DNA of 15,802 nt from Betaproteobacteria bacterium (GTDB lineage Bacteria; Pseudomonadota; Gammaproteobacteria; Burkholderiales; Casimicrobiaceae), in assembly GCA_005888865.1 (NCBI GenBank), contig VBCL01000027.1:4264-20065 (forward strand). The letters are read 5' to 3'. Both the position numbers and the translations under genes were made by a program. The notes beneath the pieces were generated by a model. That model searched no databases and had not been told where the DNA came from. It saw nothing but the letters and a program-made list of their open reading frames with translations. How positions within the stretch are numbered: position 1 is the first letter of the stretch; every line of letters begins with the position of its first letter. Shown one piece after another: positions 1 through 7,088 of this stretch.

Positions 1-2
1 CG

Positions 3-1361
3 CGCTGGCCGGCGCTGATCCCGCCGGTACTGATCGCGATCCCGGTCGTGCTGAAGCTCGCCGGCGCCGACGTCGCCAACGCCTGGATCATCTTCGCGCT
101 CCTGTTCGGCCTGATGCTGACGGGCATGCCGATCTCGATCTCGCTCGGGCTCACGGTGCTCACGTATCTGTTCGCGATGACCTCGGTGCCGATCCAGTCG
201 GTCGCGTTAAAGCTTTTCACCGGCATCGAGAAGTTCGAGATCATGGCGATCCCGTTCTTCATCCTCGCCGGCAACTTCCTCACCCACGGCGGCGTCGCAC
301 GGCGGATGATCAACTTCGCCTCGTCGATGGTGGGCCACTGGGCCGGTGGCCTCGGTCTCGCCGGGGTGATGGCGTGCGCTCTCTTCGCCGCGGTGTCGGG
401 CAGCTCGCCCGCCACCGTCGTGGCGATCGGGTCGATCATCCTGCCGGCGATGGTGAAGCAGGGCTTTCCGGCGCGATTCGGCGCCGGTGTCATCACCACC
501 TCCGGTGCGCTCGGCATCCTGATCCCGCCGTCGATCGTGATGGTGATGTACGCGGTTGCGACGAGCACCTCGGTCGGCGCGCTCTTCATCGCCGGCATCG
601 TCCCGGGGATTGTGCTGGCGACGATGCTCGGCCTTACGACGTGGTGGCGCGCGCGGAAGAACAACTATCCGCGCCAGCCGAAGGCCACGTGGGGCGAACG
701 CTGGCGCACGTTCCGCCAGAGCATCTGGGGATTGTTGCTCGTGATCGTCGTGATCGGCGGCATTTACACCGGGATCTTTACGCCGACCGAGGCTGCCGCG
801 GTGAGCGCCGTCTACGCGTTCTTCGTCGCGATTTTCGTGTACAGGGACATGCCGCTGTCGAAGGTGCCGAAGGTGCTGCTCGATTCGGCGAACATGAGCG
901 CGATGCTGCTCTACATCATCACCAACGCGGTGATGTTCAGCTATCTGATGACCTCGGAGCAGATCCCGCAGGCGCTGGCGGTGTGGATGCTCGACAAGGG
1001 ACTCGGTGTCGTCGCCTTTCTGCTGTTCGTCAACATCGTGCTGCTGCTCGCCGGCAACGTCATGGAACCCTCATCGATCGTGCTGATCATGGCGCCGATC
1101 CTGTTTCCGGTGGCGATGAAGCTCGGCATCGATCCCGTGCACTTCGGCATCATGATGGTGGTCAACATGGAGGTCGGCATGTGCCACCCGCCGGTCGGCT
1201 TGAACCTGTATGTGGCGAGCGGCATTACCAAGATGGGCATCACCGAGCTCACCGTTGCCGTGTGGCCGTGGCTGCTCACGATGCTGGTGTTCCTGGTGAT
1301 CGTCACCTACTGGCCGACGCTGTCGCTGGTCCTGCCCAGGGCGCTCGGCATGATAAGTTGA
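3..1361 (+). CDS. dctM: TRAP transporter large permease (DctM family), 5' end cut off by window edge
   Basis: This is the large membrane subunit of a tripartite ATP-independent periplasmic transporter, which takes up organic acids or related solutes using an ion gradient, a periplasmic binding protein and a small DctQ subunit. The protein is almost wholly hydrophobic. It carries family-typical stretches: LTGMPISISLGL near the N terminus, ILIPPSIVMVMYA in the middle, PSSIVLIMAPILFPVA and HPPVGLNLYVASGI near the end. A GTG at 48 would give 437 residues, close to the usual family length, but it has no ribosome-binding site. The frame is open and has strong G/C third-position bias back to base 3 (RWPALIPPVLIAIP...), so the real start is probably outside the window. 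The substrate cannot be read from this subunit. The DctQ and DctP partners should lie to the left. A terminator just downstream separates it from ndk. Confidence 0.93.
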   Translation, partial: RWPALIPPVLIAIPVVLKLAGADVANAWIIFALLFGLMLTGMPISISLGLTVLTYLFAMTSVPIQSVALKLFTGIEKFEIMAIPFFILAGNFLTHGGVARRMINFASSMVGHWAGGLGLAGVMACALFAAVSGSSPATVVAIGSIILPAMVKQGFPARFGAGVITTSGALGILIPPSIVMVMYAVATSTSVGALFIAGIVPGIVLATMLGLTTWWRARKNNYPRQPKATWGERWRTFRQSIWGLLLVIVVIGGIYTGIFTPTEAAAVSAVYAFFVAIFVYRDMPLSKVPKVLLDSANMSAMLLYIITNAVMFSYLMTSEQIPQALAVWMLDKGLGVVAFLLFVNIVLLLAGNVMEPSSIVLIMAPILFPVAMKLGIDPVHFGIMMVVNMEVGMCHPPVGLNLYVASGITKMGITELTVAVWPWLLTMLVFLVIVTYWPTLSLVLPRALGMIS

Positions 1362-1390
1362 CGGCGGCGCGGCGGCTGCCACAGAAACCG

Positions 1391-1417
1391 AAGCCCGGCC
1401 AAGCCGGGCTTTTTCTT
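1391..1417 (+). terminator. Intrinsic terminator after the TRAP permease gene
   Basis: A perfect 9-bp stem (AAGCCCGGC at 1391-1399, GCCGGGCTT at 1403-1411) with a CAA loop runs into TTTTTCTT. It sits 30 bases after the permease stop. The T tract lies only on the + strand side, so it ends + strand transcription and isolates the transporter from the ndk-purA run. Confidence 0.9.
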
Positions 1418-1507
1418 GGGCGTGTCCAAGAATCCCGTTGGAATCTCGGAATGGGCGCGGAGATCTCCTTTCCCGCCCGGCGGTTGCGCGCCTCTCGCGT
1501 CTCGACC

Positions 1508-1536
1508 GGTTGACAGCCTGAAATCGGTCGACAGCC
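1508..1536. repeat. 11-bp direct repeat around the ndk promoter -35 region
   Basis: GGTTGACAGCC (1508-1518) and GGTCGACAGCC (1526-1536) differ at one base and start 18 bp apart. One copy ends at the first base of the proposed -35 box and the other lies in the -35/-10 spacer. A regulator bound to both would cover the polymerase site, so this is a candidate operator. The binding protein is unknown, and chance cannot be ruled out for so short a repeat. Confidence 0.4.
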
Positions 1537-1546
1537 ATGTTAGAAT
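1518..1546 (+). promoter_or_regulatory. Predicted sigma-70 promoter for ndk and the downstream genes
   Basis: An extended -10 element TGTTAGAAT (1538-1546; TGn plus a 5/6 match to TATAAT) lies 17 bp after a CTGAAA -35-like box (1518-1523, 4/6 match). It is in the one clearly AT-rich patch of the gap between the terminator and ndk. The start of transcription would be near 1553, leaving a leader of about 98 bases. A consensus TTGACA at 1510-1515 is 25 bp from this -10, too far to pair with it. TATAGT at 1565-1570 is a second possible -10 with a poorer -35. Confidence 0.5.
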
Positions 1547-1650
1547 TATGAATTTACTCGATTTTATAGTGGTTTTGTCCGTCGGGCCGACCCGCCTTCG
1601 AGCTGGAGGGTGGTGCTTCCGGGCGGTCAGGCCCATGATGGAGTTCCTGA

Positions 1651-2076
1651 ATGTCTGTGGAGCGCACTCTTTCGATCGTCAAACCGGACGCCGTTGCCAA
1701 GAACGTCATCGGAGAGATCTACTCGCGGTTCGAGCGCGCGGGTCTGAAGATCGTCGCAGCGAAGATGAGCTGGCTGGCCCGAGGCGACGCCGAGGGCTTT
1801 TATGCCGTCCACCGTGGCCGGCCGTTCTTCGCCGATCTGGTCGAATTCATGACCTCCGGCCCGGTGATGATCCAGGTGCTCGAAGGCGAGAACGCGATCG
1901 CGAAGAATCGCGATTTGATGGGCGCGACGGATCCGAAGAAGGCGGCGCCCGGCACGATCCGCGCCGATTTCGCGCAGAGCATCGACGCCAACGCGGTGCA
2001 CGGCTCGGATGGACCGGAGACTGCGCGAACCGAGATCGCCTACTTCTTCCCGACGCTCGAGATTCACAGCCGATGA
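1651..2076 (+). CDS. ndk: Nucleoside diphosphate kinase
   Basis: Ndk moves the terminal phosphate from ATP to other (d)NDPs through a phosphohistidine intermediate and so balances the cytoplasmic NTP and dNTP pools. At 141 residues it has the normal length of the family. The N terminus has the phosphate-contacting KPDAV motif (residues 11-15), and the active-site signature NAVHGSD lies at 114-120 with catalytic His117. The ATG start is supported by GGAG at 1640-1643, 7 bases upstream. It is the first gene after the terminator and promoter and appears to head the long co-directional cluster. Ndk next to rlmN is a common arrangement in beta- and gammaproteobacteria. Nothing in the protein looks unusual. 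Confidence 0.98.
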   Translation: MSVERTLSIVKPDAVAKNVIGEIYSRFERAGLKIVAAKMSWLARGDAEGFYAVHRGRPFFADLVEFMTSGPVMIQVLEGENAIAKNRDLMGATDPKKAAPGTIRADFAQSIDANAVHGSDGPETARTEIAYFFPTLEIHSR

Positions 2077-2176
2077 TGGAGAAGCTTCACCGCAACGACG
2101 CGAAACAGGCAAGGATGCCTCTTCAACTGTCTTTACCCTGCGTCACTCGCGTCGCGTGTCGTAAAGCTTTGCTCTC

Positions 2177-3283
2177 ATGATCAACCTCCTCGATTTCGAT
2201 CATGACGCGCTGACGGCGCTCTTCGCCGAGCGCGGCGAGAAGCCGTTCCGGGCGCGGCAGACGCTGCGCTGGATCCATCGTCGCCTGGTCGACCGCGTGG
2301 AGGCGATGAGCGACCTCGCCAAGTCCACTCGCGAGACGCTCGCGCGCGACGCCGAAATTCATGCGCCCGCGGTCGTGCGCGATTCGGTGGCCACGGACGG
2401 CACGCGCAAGTGGCTGCTCGACGTCGGCGGCGCGAACGCGATCGAGACGGTCTACATTCCCGAGGACGATAGGGGCACGCTGTGCGTTTCCTCTCAGGCC
2501 GGCTGTGCGCTCGACTGCGCGTTCTGCTCGACCGGCAAACAGGGGTTCAACCGCAACCTGTCGGTGGCCGAGATCATCGGACAACTCTGGCACGCCAACC
2601 GCGCGCTGCTCGCCGACGGCGTGACAACGCCATGGGTCGAGCAGGGGCGGCACCCGATCACCAACGTCGTGATGATGGGCATGGGCGAGCCGCTGGCCAA
2701 CTTCGACAACGTCGTCGCCGCGATGCGCATCATGCTCGACGACGATGCCTACGGGCTCTCGCGGCGGCGGGTGACGCTGTCGACCTCGGGGCTCGTCCCC
2801 GCGATCGATCGTCTGAGCGAGGCGTGCCCGGTCGCGCTCGCGGTCTCGCTGCACGCGCCCGACGATGCCCTGCGCGACGCGCTGGTGCCGATCAACCGCA
2901 AGTATCCGCTCTCCTCGCTCCTCGCTGCGTGCGTGCGCTACATCGAGCGCGCGCCGCGCGACTTCGTCACCTTCGAGTACGTGATGCTCGATCGCGTCAA
3001 CGACGCTCCGGAGCAGGCGCACAGGCTCGTGGCGCTTGTGCGCGACGTGCCGTGCAAATTCAACCTGATCCCGTTCAACCCGTTTCCGAACACCGAGTTC
3101 CGCACCAGCTCACGCAATCGGATCGTCGCCTTCCAGCACGTCCTTCAGGAAGCCGGCCTGGTTGCGACGGTGCGCCGGACACGCGGCGAGGACATCGACG
3201 CTGCTTGCGGACAGCTGGCGGGACAGGTGCAGGACAAAACCCGGCGGCGAGCGCATCGCATCCATGCCGTTGCTGCGTCTTAG
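2177..3283 (+). CDS. rlmN: Dual-specificity 23S rRNA A2503 / tRNA A37 C2-methyltransferase
   Basis: RlmN is a radical-SAM enzyme that methylates C2 of adenosine 2503 in 23S rRNA and of adenosine 37 in some tRNAs, which improves translation accuracy. The 368-residue protein has the cluster-binding motif CALDCAFC (Cys110, Cys114, Cys117). Cys103 and Cys344 (in GEDIDAACGQL) match the conserved cysteines of the family that handle the methyl-protein adduct. Other family signatures are STGKQGFNRNL (118-128), MMGMGEPLANFDNV (166-179) and FNLIPFNPFP (295-304). The N terminus NLLDF...GEKPFRARQ is typical and supports the ATG at 2177, although the ribosome-binding site is poor. The 100-base gap from ndk shows no clear terminator or promoter. 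The gene ends 4 bases before the next start. Confidence 0.97.
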   Translation: MINLLDFDHDALTALFAERGEKPFRARQTLRWIHRRLVDRVEAMSDLAKSTRETLARDAEIHAPAVVRDSVATDGTRKWLLDVGGANAIETVYIPEDDRGTLCVSSQAGCALDCAFCSTGKQGFNRNLSVAEIIGQLWHANRALLADGVTTPWVEQGRHPITNVVMMGMGEPLANFDNVVAAMRIMLDDDAYGLSRRRVTLSTSGLVPAIDRLSEACPVALAVSLHAPDDALRDALVPINRKYPLSSLLAACVRYIERAPRDFVTFEYVMLDRVNDAPEQAHRLVALVRDVPCKFNLIPFNPFPNTEFRTSSRNRIVAFQHVLQEAGLVATVRRTRGEDIDAACGQLAGQVQDKTRRRAHRIHAVAAS

Positions 3284-3287
3284 GCCC

Positions 3288-4100
3288 ATGATCGTGCACA
3301 GGGTTTTCGCGAGCCCTCATTGGCGTGGCGTGCTCGCGGTCGTCGCGCTGGCGCTCGTCGCCGGATGCACGACCAAGCAAACCGTCAGCGAAGGGCCGCA
3401 GGCCGTGCCGTTGCCTCCGCCGCAGCTCGCGAGTCCCGGGGTCCGGGCACAACTGCACACCGAGCTCGGCGCGGGGTACTACGAGCGCGGCCAGATGGAA
3501 GTCGCGCTCGATGAACTGAACCTGGCGATAAAGATCGATCCCAGCTACGCACAAGCCTACAACATCTTCGGACTTGTCTATGCGGTGCTCGGTGATGATC
3601 GCAAGGCGGAGCAGAGCTTCGGTCAGGCGCTGCAGCTCGCCCCGAACGATTCGGATATCCGTCACAACTGGGGCTGGTATCTCTGTCAGCACGGACGCGA
3701 GCGCGAAGCGATCGGGGAATTCGAGACCGCCGTGCGCAACCCGCTCTATCGCACGCCCGAGGTCGCACTGGTCAACGCCGGCCGATGCTCGCAGCCATTC
3801 GACGAACGCGCCGCGGAGAACTATTACCGGCGCGCGCTCGCGGCGCAGCCGGGTAATCCGCTGGCGAGCCTCGGGCTCGCGCAAATCGCCTACAAGGCTC
3901 GTCGCTACGACGAGGCGCGCGCGTGGATGAGAGGCGCGATGCTGACGACCAACCCGCCGCCCGAAGGGCTGCGTCTGGGCATGTGCGTCGAACGCAGGCT
4001 CGGTGATCGTCAGGCCGAGCTCTCCTATGTCTCGCAAATGAAGAACCGGTACCCGAACGCACCGGAGACGCAAGCACTGGCGACGGAGACTTGCGAATGA
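3288..4100 (+). CDS. pilW: Type IV pilus biogenesis/stability lipoprotein PilW (PilF), TPR protein
   Basis: PilF/PilW is an outer-membrane lipoprotein whose TPR repeats help assemble or stabilise the type IV pilus secretin. From the ATG at 3288 it is 270 residues, starting with a signal peptide whose lipobox LVAGC puts the lipidated cysteine at residue 27. A Pro-rich linker (about 37-48) precedes TPR-type repeats: roughly 53-86 (LGAGYYERGQMEVALDELNL), 87-120 (YNIFGLVYAVLGDDRKAEQS) and 121-150, with further helical repeats to about 215. A start at 3264 (overlapping rlmN by 20 bases) is possible but would give an overlong signal n-region; neither has a good ribosome-binding site. Its place between rlmN and rodZ is where proteobacteria usually keep pilF/pilW. 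No other pilus gene is in the window, so a pilus role rests on family and position. Confidence 0.88.
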   Translation: MIVHRVFASPHWRGVLAVVALALVAGCTTKQTVSEGPQAVPLPPPQLASPGVRAQLHTELGAGYYERGQMEVALDELNLAIKIDPSYAQAYNIFGLVYAVLGDDRKAEQSFGQALQLAPNDSDIRHNWGWYLCQHGREREAIGEFETAVRNPLYRTPEVALVNAGRCSQPFDERAAENYYRRALAAQPGNPLASLGLAQIAYKARRYDEARAWMRGAMLTTNPPPEGLRLGMCVERRLGDRQAELSYVSQMKNRYPNAPETQALATETCE

Positions 4101-5011
4101 GCGCGACGCAAGCGGGCATCGAAGCGTTGCAGCCACCGCCTCCTTCCCCGGACGGGCCCGGTGCGCGGCTTAGGGCCGCGCGAGAGGCGTCCGGTCTTTC
4201 GCTCGATCAGGTTGCGCAGCAGTTGAAGCTCGCGCCACGGCAGGTGAAGGCGCTCGAGGACGAGGATTTCGGAAAGCTCCCGGGACGCACGTTCGCGCGC
4301 GGTTTCGTGCGCAACTACGCGCGCCTGCTCAACCTCGAGGCCGACGATCTGCTTGCGCTCATGCCCGACGCGGCCTACGCGCCGGCGCTCGGATCGCCCG
4401 CCCTGCACTCGACGAGCACGACGAGGGGCGAGCCGCCGACGGCAACGGTCACCCGTCCCAATTTCATGCGCTGGCTGATTCCTCTGGTACTGGTCGCGAG
4501 CATCGTCGGCGCGGCGGCGTACGAATGGTATCGCGGCGGCCTCGTTGCGCCGGGGGACGTGTCGCACACCGTGGCGAGCGCGCCCCAGGTGGATCCCCAG
4601 TTGCCGGCGCCCCCGGCAACGCCCCCTGCGCCGGCGACGGGCACGAGCAGCACGCTGCTCCCGAATCCACTCGCCGCCGAAGGGCAAGCCATCGAGCCCT
4701 CGCCGGTACCGGAGGCGCGCGACGCGAGCCCGGCAACGGCGGCGCCGGCTGCGGCGCCGGAGGCTGCTGCAACGCCGGCACCGCTGGTCCTCGCCTATCG
4801 TGGCCCGTCCTGGACCGAGGTCCGAGACCGCACCGGGCAGCTTTTGATCGCCCGCATGTTTGCCGCGGGCTCCGAGCAGTCCATTCGCGGCACGCCTCCT
4901 TTCGAGGTCGTCATCGGCAACGCGCGCGCGGTCACGCTCACCTACCAGGGCAAGCCGATCGACCTCGGCCGTTACACGCGCCAGAACGTCGCGCGGCTGC
5001 GCCTGTCGTGA
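4097..5011 (+). CDS. rodZ: RodZ-like cytoskeletal regulator (HTH domain, one TM segment, DUF4115)
   Basis: RodZ links the MreB cytoskeleton to the cell-wall elongation machinery and controls rod shape. The 304-residue protein has the family layout. A cytoplasmic HTH domain spans about 22-90 (LRAAREASGLSLDQVAQQL, then RTFARGFVRNYARLLNL). A single membrane segment follows at about 124-142 (MRWLIPLVLVASIVGAAAY). Next is a long Pro/Ala-rich periplasmic linker (about 150-229) and a C-terminal DUF4115 beta domain (about 230-304, with SWTEVRD and RGTPPFEVVIGNA). The ATG at 4097 overlaps the pilW stop (ATGA), indicating translational coupling. In related genomes ispG normally follows rodZ; here hisS follows after only 36 bases. 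Confidence 0.92.
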   Translation: MSATQAGIEALQPPPPSPDGPGARLRAAREASGLSLDQVAQQLKLAPRQVKALEDEDFGKLPGRTFARGFVRNYARLLNLEADDLLALMPDAAYAPALGSPALHSTSTTRGEPPTATVTRPNFMRWLIPLVLVASIVGAAAYEWYRGGLVAPGDVSHTVASAPQVDPQLPAPPATPPAPATGTSSTLLPNPLAAEGQAIEPSPVPEARDASPATAAPAAAPEAAATPAPLVLAYRGPSWTEVRDRTGQLLIARMFAAGSEQSIRGTPPFEVVIGNARAVTLTYQGKPIDLGRYTRQNVARLRLS

Positions 5012-5047
5012 CGCTTTCGCTTTCAGCCGATTCGGTCGCGTAATCCC

Positions 5048-6331
5048 GTGGACGCGCCGACGATCCAGGCCGTTCGCGGCATGAACGATGTGCTGCCCGA
5101 CGAGGCGGTGCTCTGGGAGCACCTCGAGCACGCGGCACGCAAGATCTTCGCGCAGTACGGTTATCGCAACCTGCGCGTGCCGATCGTGGAGGCGACGGGG
5201 CTGTTCGTGCGTGGCATCGGCGACGCGACCGACATCGTCGAGCACGAGATGTACAGCTTCGAGGACCGGTTGAACGGCGAAAGCCTGACGCTGCGCCCAG
5301 AGGCGACGGCGGGGATCGTGCGCGCCGCGATCGAGCATCACCTGACCTACGAGCGTCCCCAGCGGGTGTGGACGGCCGGCCCGATGTTCCGGCACGAGCG
5401 GCCGCAGAGGGGGCGCTATCGGCAGTTTCATCAGCTCGACGTCGAGGCGCTCGGCTTCGAGGGCCCCGACGTGGATGCCGAGCAGATCGTCATGCTGTCG
5501 CGGTTGTGGGAGAAGCTCGGGCTCGCGGGCATGTCGCTGCACATCAACACCATCGGCGATCCCGACGAGCGCCTGGCCCACCGCCGCGCGCTCGTGGCCT
5601 ACTTCGGCGAGCACGCCGGCGCGCTCGACGAGGATTCGCGCCGCCGCCTCGCAACCAATCCGCTGCGCATCCTCGACAGCAAGAATCCGTCGATGCAGAG
5701 TATTATCGCGGGCGCGCCAAAACTCGTCGACCAGCTTGGCGCAGACTCCGCTTCGCGCACGCACTTCGAGGGCGTCAAGGCGATTCTTTCGGAGGCTGGC
5801 ATCGCGTTCGAGGTCAATGCCCGCCTGGTGCGAGGCCTCGACTATTACAATCGCACGGTCTTCGAGTGGGTCACCGATCGGCTGGGCGCTCAGGGAACGG
5901 TTGCCGGCGGGGGGCGCTACGACGGACTGTTCGAGCAACTCGGCGGGAAGGCGACGGCGGCATGCGGCTTCGCGATCGGCGTCGAGCGCATGGTTCTTCT
6001 CCTGAAAGACGGCGGGCGAACGGCCGAGAGCGTCCCCGATGCCTATGTCGTGCACGTCGGCGAGGCGGCGGCGCCGCTTGCGCGCACAACCGCCGAGCGC
6101 CTGCGCGATGCCGGGTTGACGGTGACGGTGAATGCAGGTGGCGGCAGCATCAAGGCGCAGATGCGACGCGCCGACGCGAGCGGCGCCCGCTGGGCGCTGA
6201 TCGTCGGCGAGGACGAGGTGCGCAGCAACCGCGTCGCGCTGAAGCCGCTGCGCGTTGCAGCCGAGCAGGTATCGTTGCCGCCGGAGACGGTGGCCAAACA
6301 CATCGGTGCCACCCTGGAACGGGCGGAATGA
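5048..6331 (+). CDS. hisS: Histidine--tRNA ligase
   Basis: HisS charges tRNA(His) with histidine in the cytoplasm. All class II landmarks are present in this 427-residue protein. The start IQAVRGMNDVLP is typical. Motif 1 lies around 44-70, and motif 2 is FRHERPQRGRYRQFHQLD at 114-131. The histidine-specific loop RGLDYYNRT is at 262-270, and motif 3 (ACGFAIGVERM) is at 305-315. A C-terminal anticodon-binding domain starts near 332 (AYVVHVGE). The start is GTG, and no clear ribosome-binding site is visible. An internal ATG at 5081 would remove the conserved IQAVRG start and is unlikely. It follows rodZ by 36 bases. It is the true synthetase, distinct from the shorter paralogue HisZ near the right end. 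Confidence 0.97.
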   Translation: MDAPTIQAVRGMNDVLPDEAVLWEHLEHAARKIFAQYGYRNLRVPIVEATGLFVRGIGDATDIVEHEMYSFEDRLNGESLTLRPEATAGIVRAAIEHHLTYERPQRVWTAGPMFRHERPQRGRYRQFHQLDVEALGFEGPDVDAEQIVMLSRLWEKLGLAGMSLHINTIGDPDERLAHRRALVAYFGEHAGALDEDSRRRLATNPLRILDSKNPSMQSIIAGAPKLVDQLGADSASRTHFEGVKAILSEAGIAFEVNARLVRGLDYYNRTVFEWVTDRLGAQGTVAGGGRYDGLFEQLGGKATAACGFAIGVERMVLLLKDGGRTAESVPDAYVVHVGEAAAPLARTTAERLRDAGLTVTVNAGGGSIKAQMRRADASGARWALIVGEDEVRSNRVALKPLRVAAEQVSLPPETVAKHIGATLERAE

Positions 6332-6333
6332 GC

Positions 6334-6374
6334 GCTTCGCTCACCGCCGAAGCTTACCAAGTCGCTTCGCGACT
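6334..6374 (+). other. Two adjacent small hairpins in the hisS-yfgM gap
   Basis: GCTTCG (6334-6339) pairs with CGAAGC (6348-6353) across an 8-base loop. AGTCGC (6360-6365) pairs with GCGACT (6369-6374) across TTC. The second stem ends 4 bases before the AAGGA ribosome-binding site of yfgM (6379-6383). No T run follows, so it is not an intrinsic terminator. It could mark an RNA-processing point or tune yfgM translation, but both stems are only 6 bp. Confidence 0.25.
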
Positions 6375-6389
6375 GCATAAGGATTGACT

Positions 6390-7088
6390 ATGGCAGTTTA
6401 CGATCTCGAAGAGCAGGAGAAGCTCGACGACCTCAAGGCGTGGTGGGCGACCTATGGCAAGTACGTCAGCGCCGCGGTCGTGACCGTCGCGGTCGTGGTC
6501 ATCGGCGTCCAGGGCTGGCGCTGGTACCAGCATACCCAGGCGCAGAAGGCGAGCGTGTTCTACCAGGCGGTGAGCCAGGCGGCGCGGGCCAACGAGCTGG
6601 CAAAGGCGAAGGACCCGGCAACGCAGCTCGAGGAACGCTTCAGCGGAACGTCCTACGCGCCGCGAGGGGTGCTGCTCTATGCGAAGCTTCTCTACGATTC
6701 CGGAGACAAGGCCCAAGCGAAAGCGCAGCTGCAATGGGTGATCGACCATGCCTCCGAGGAGGAGCTCAAGGCGATCGCGCGCTTCCGGATCGCTCAAGTC
6801 TTGCTCGACGACAAGCAGTACGACGAGGCGCTGAAGGCGCTGGACGTGAAGACCGACGAAGCGTTCGCGCCGCTCTATGCCGATCTGCGTGGCGACATCC
6901 TGGCCTCCGCCGGGAAGAATGCCGACGCGCGCAGTGCGTATCAGACGGCGCTGGCCAAGCTCGACGCGAAATCGGGTTATCGCGCGTTCATACAAGCCAA
7001 GCTCGACGCGCTCGGCGGCCCGCTCCCGCCTCCGGCCGATGCCGCGGCTGCGCCGGCGGCCCCGCCGCCCAGCGCTCCGGGTCGATGA
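6390..7088 (+). CDS. yfgM: YfgM-family membrane-anchored TPR protein (ancillary SecYEG translocon subunit)
   Basis: In E. coli, YfgM is an inner-membrane protein that associates with the SecYEG translocon and the periplasmic chaperone PpiD, helping newly exported proteins. The predicted protein has 232 residues. It has a short acidic cytoplasmic start (AVYDLEEQEKLDDLKAWW), one membrane segment at about 26-43 and a periplasmic domain of helical TPR-like repeats (for example AKLLYDSGDKAQAKAQLQWV and DKQYDEALKAL). A Pro/Ala-rich tail occupies about 211-232 and is probably disordered. The ATG at 6390 is chosen because AAGGA (6379-6383) lies 6 bases upstream; a TTG two codons earlier overlaps that spacer. 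The hisS-yfgM-bamB-der order is conserved in beta- and gammaproteobacteria. The gene overlaps bamB by ATGA. Confidence 0.9.
   Translation: MAVYDLEEQEKLDDLKAWWATYGKYVSAAVVTVAVVVIGVQGWRWYQHTQAQKASVFYQAVSQAARANELAKAKDPATQLEERFSGTSYAPRGVLLYAKLLYDSGDKAQAKAQLQWVIDHASEEELKAIARFRIAQVLLDDKQYDEALKALDVKTDEAFAPLYADLRGDILASAGKNADARSAYQTALAKLDAKSGYRAFIQAKLDALGGPLPPPADAAAAPAAPPPSAPGR

Noticed and set aside
1307..1636. Minus-strand open frame in the dctM-ndk gap
   Set aside because: It spans the terminator, the promoter and the antisense end of dctM; composition is not protein-like.
2097..2153. Inverted repeat GACGCGA/TCGCGTC with an inner AGGCA/TGCCT hairpin between ndk and rlmN
   Set aside because: Short stems, long loop and no T run; not enough to call a terminator or regulatory RNA.
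1416..2180. Plus-strand 254-codon frame starting before ndk
   Set aside because: It runs out of frame through ndk and is Arg-rich; ndk explains the coding signal.
4025..6301. 758-codon minus-strand open frame across rodZ and hisS
   Set aside because: Long antisense frames are common in high-GC genes; it is rich in Arg, has no recognisable domain and lies opposite two clear genes.
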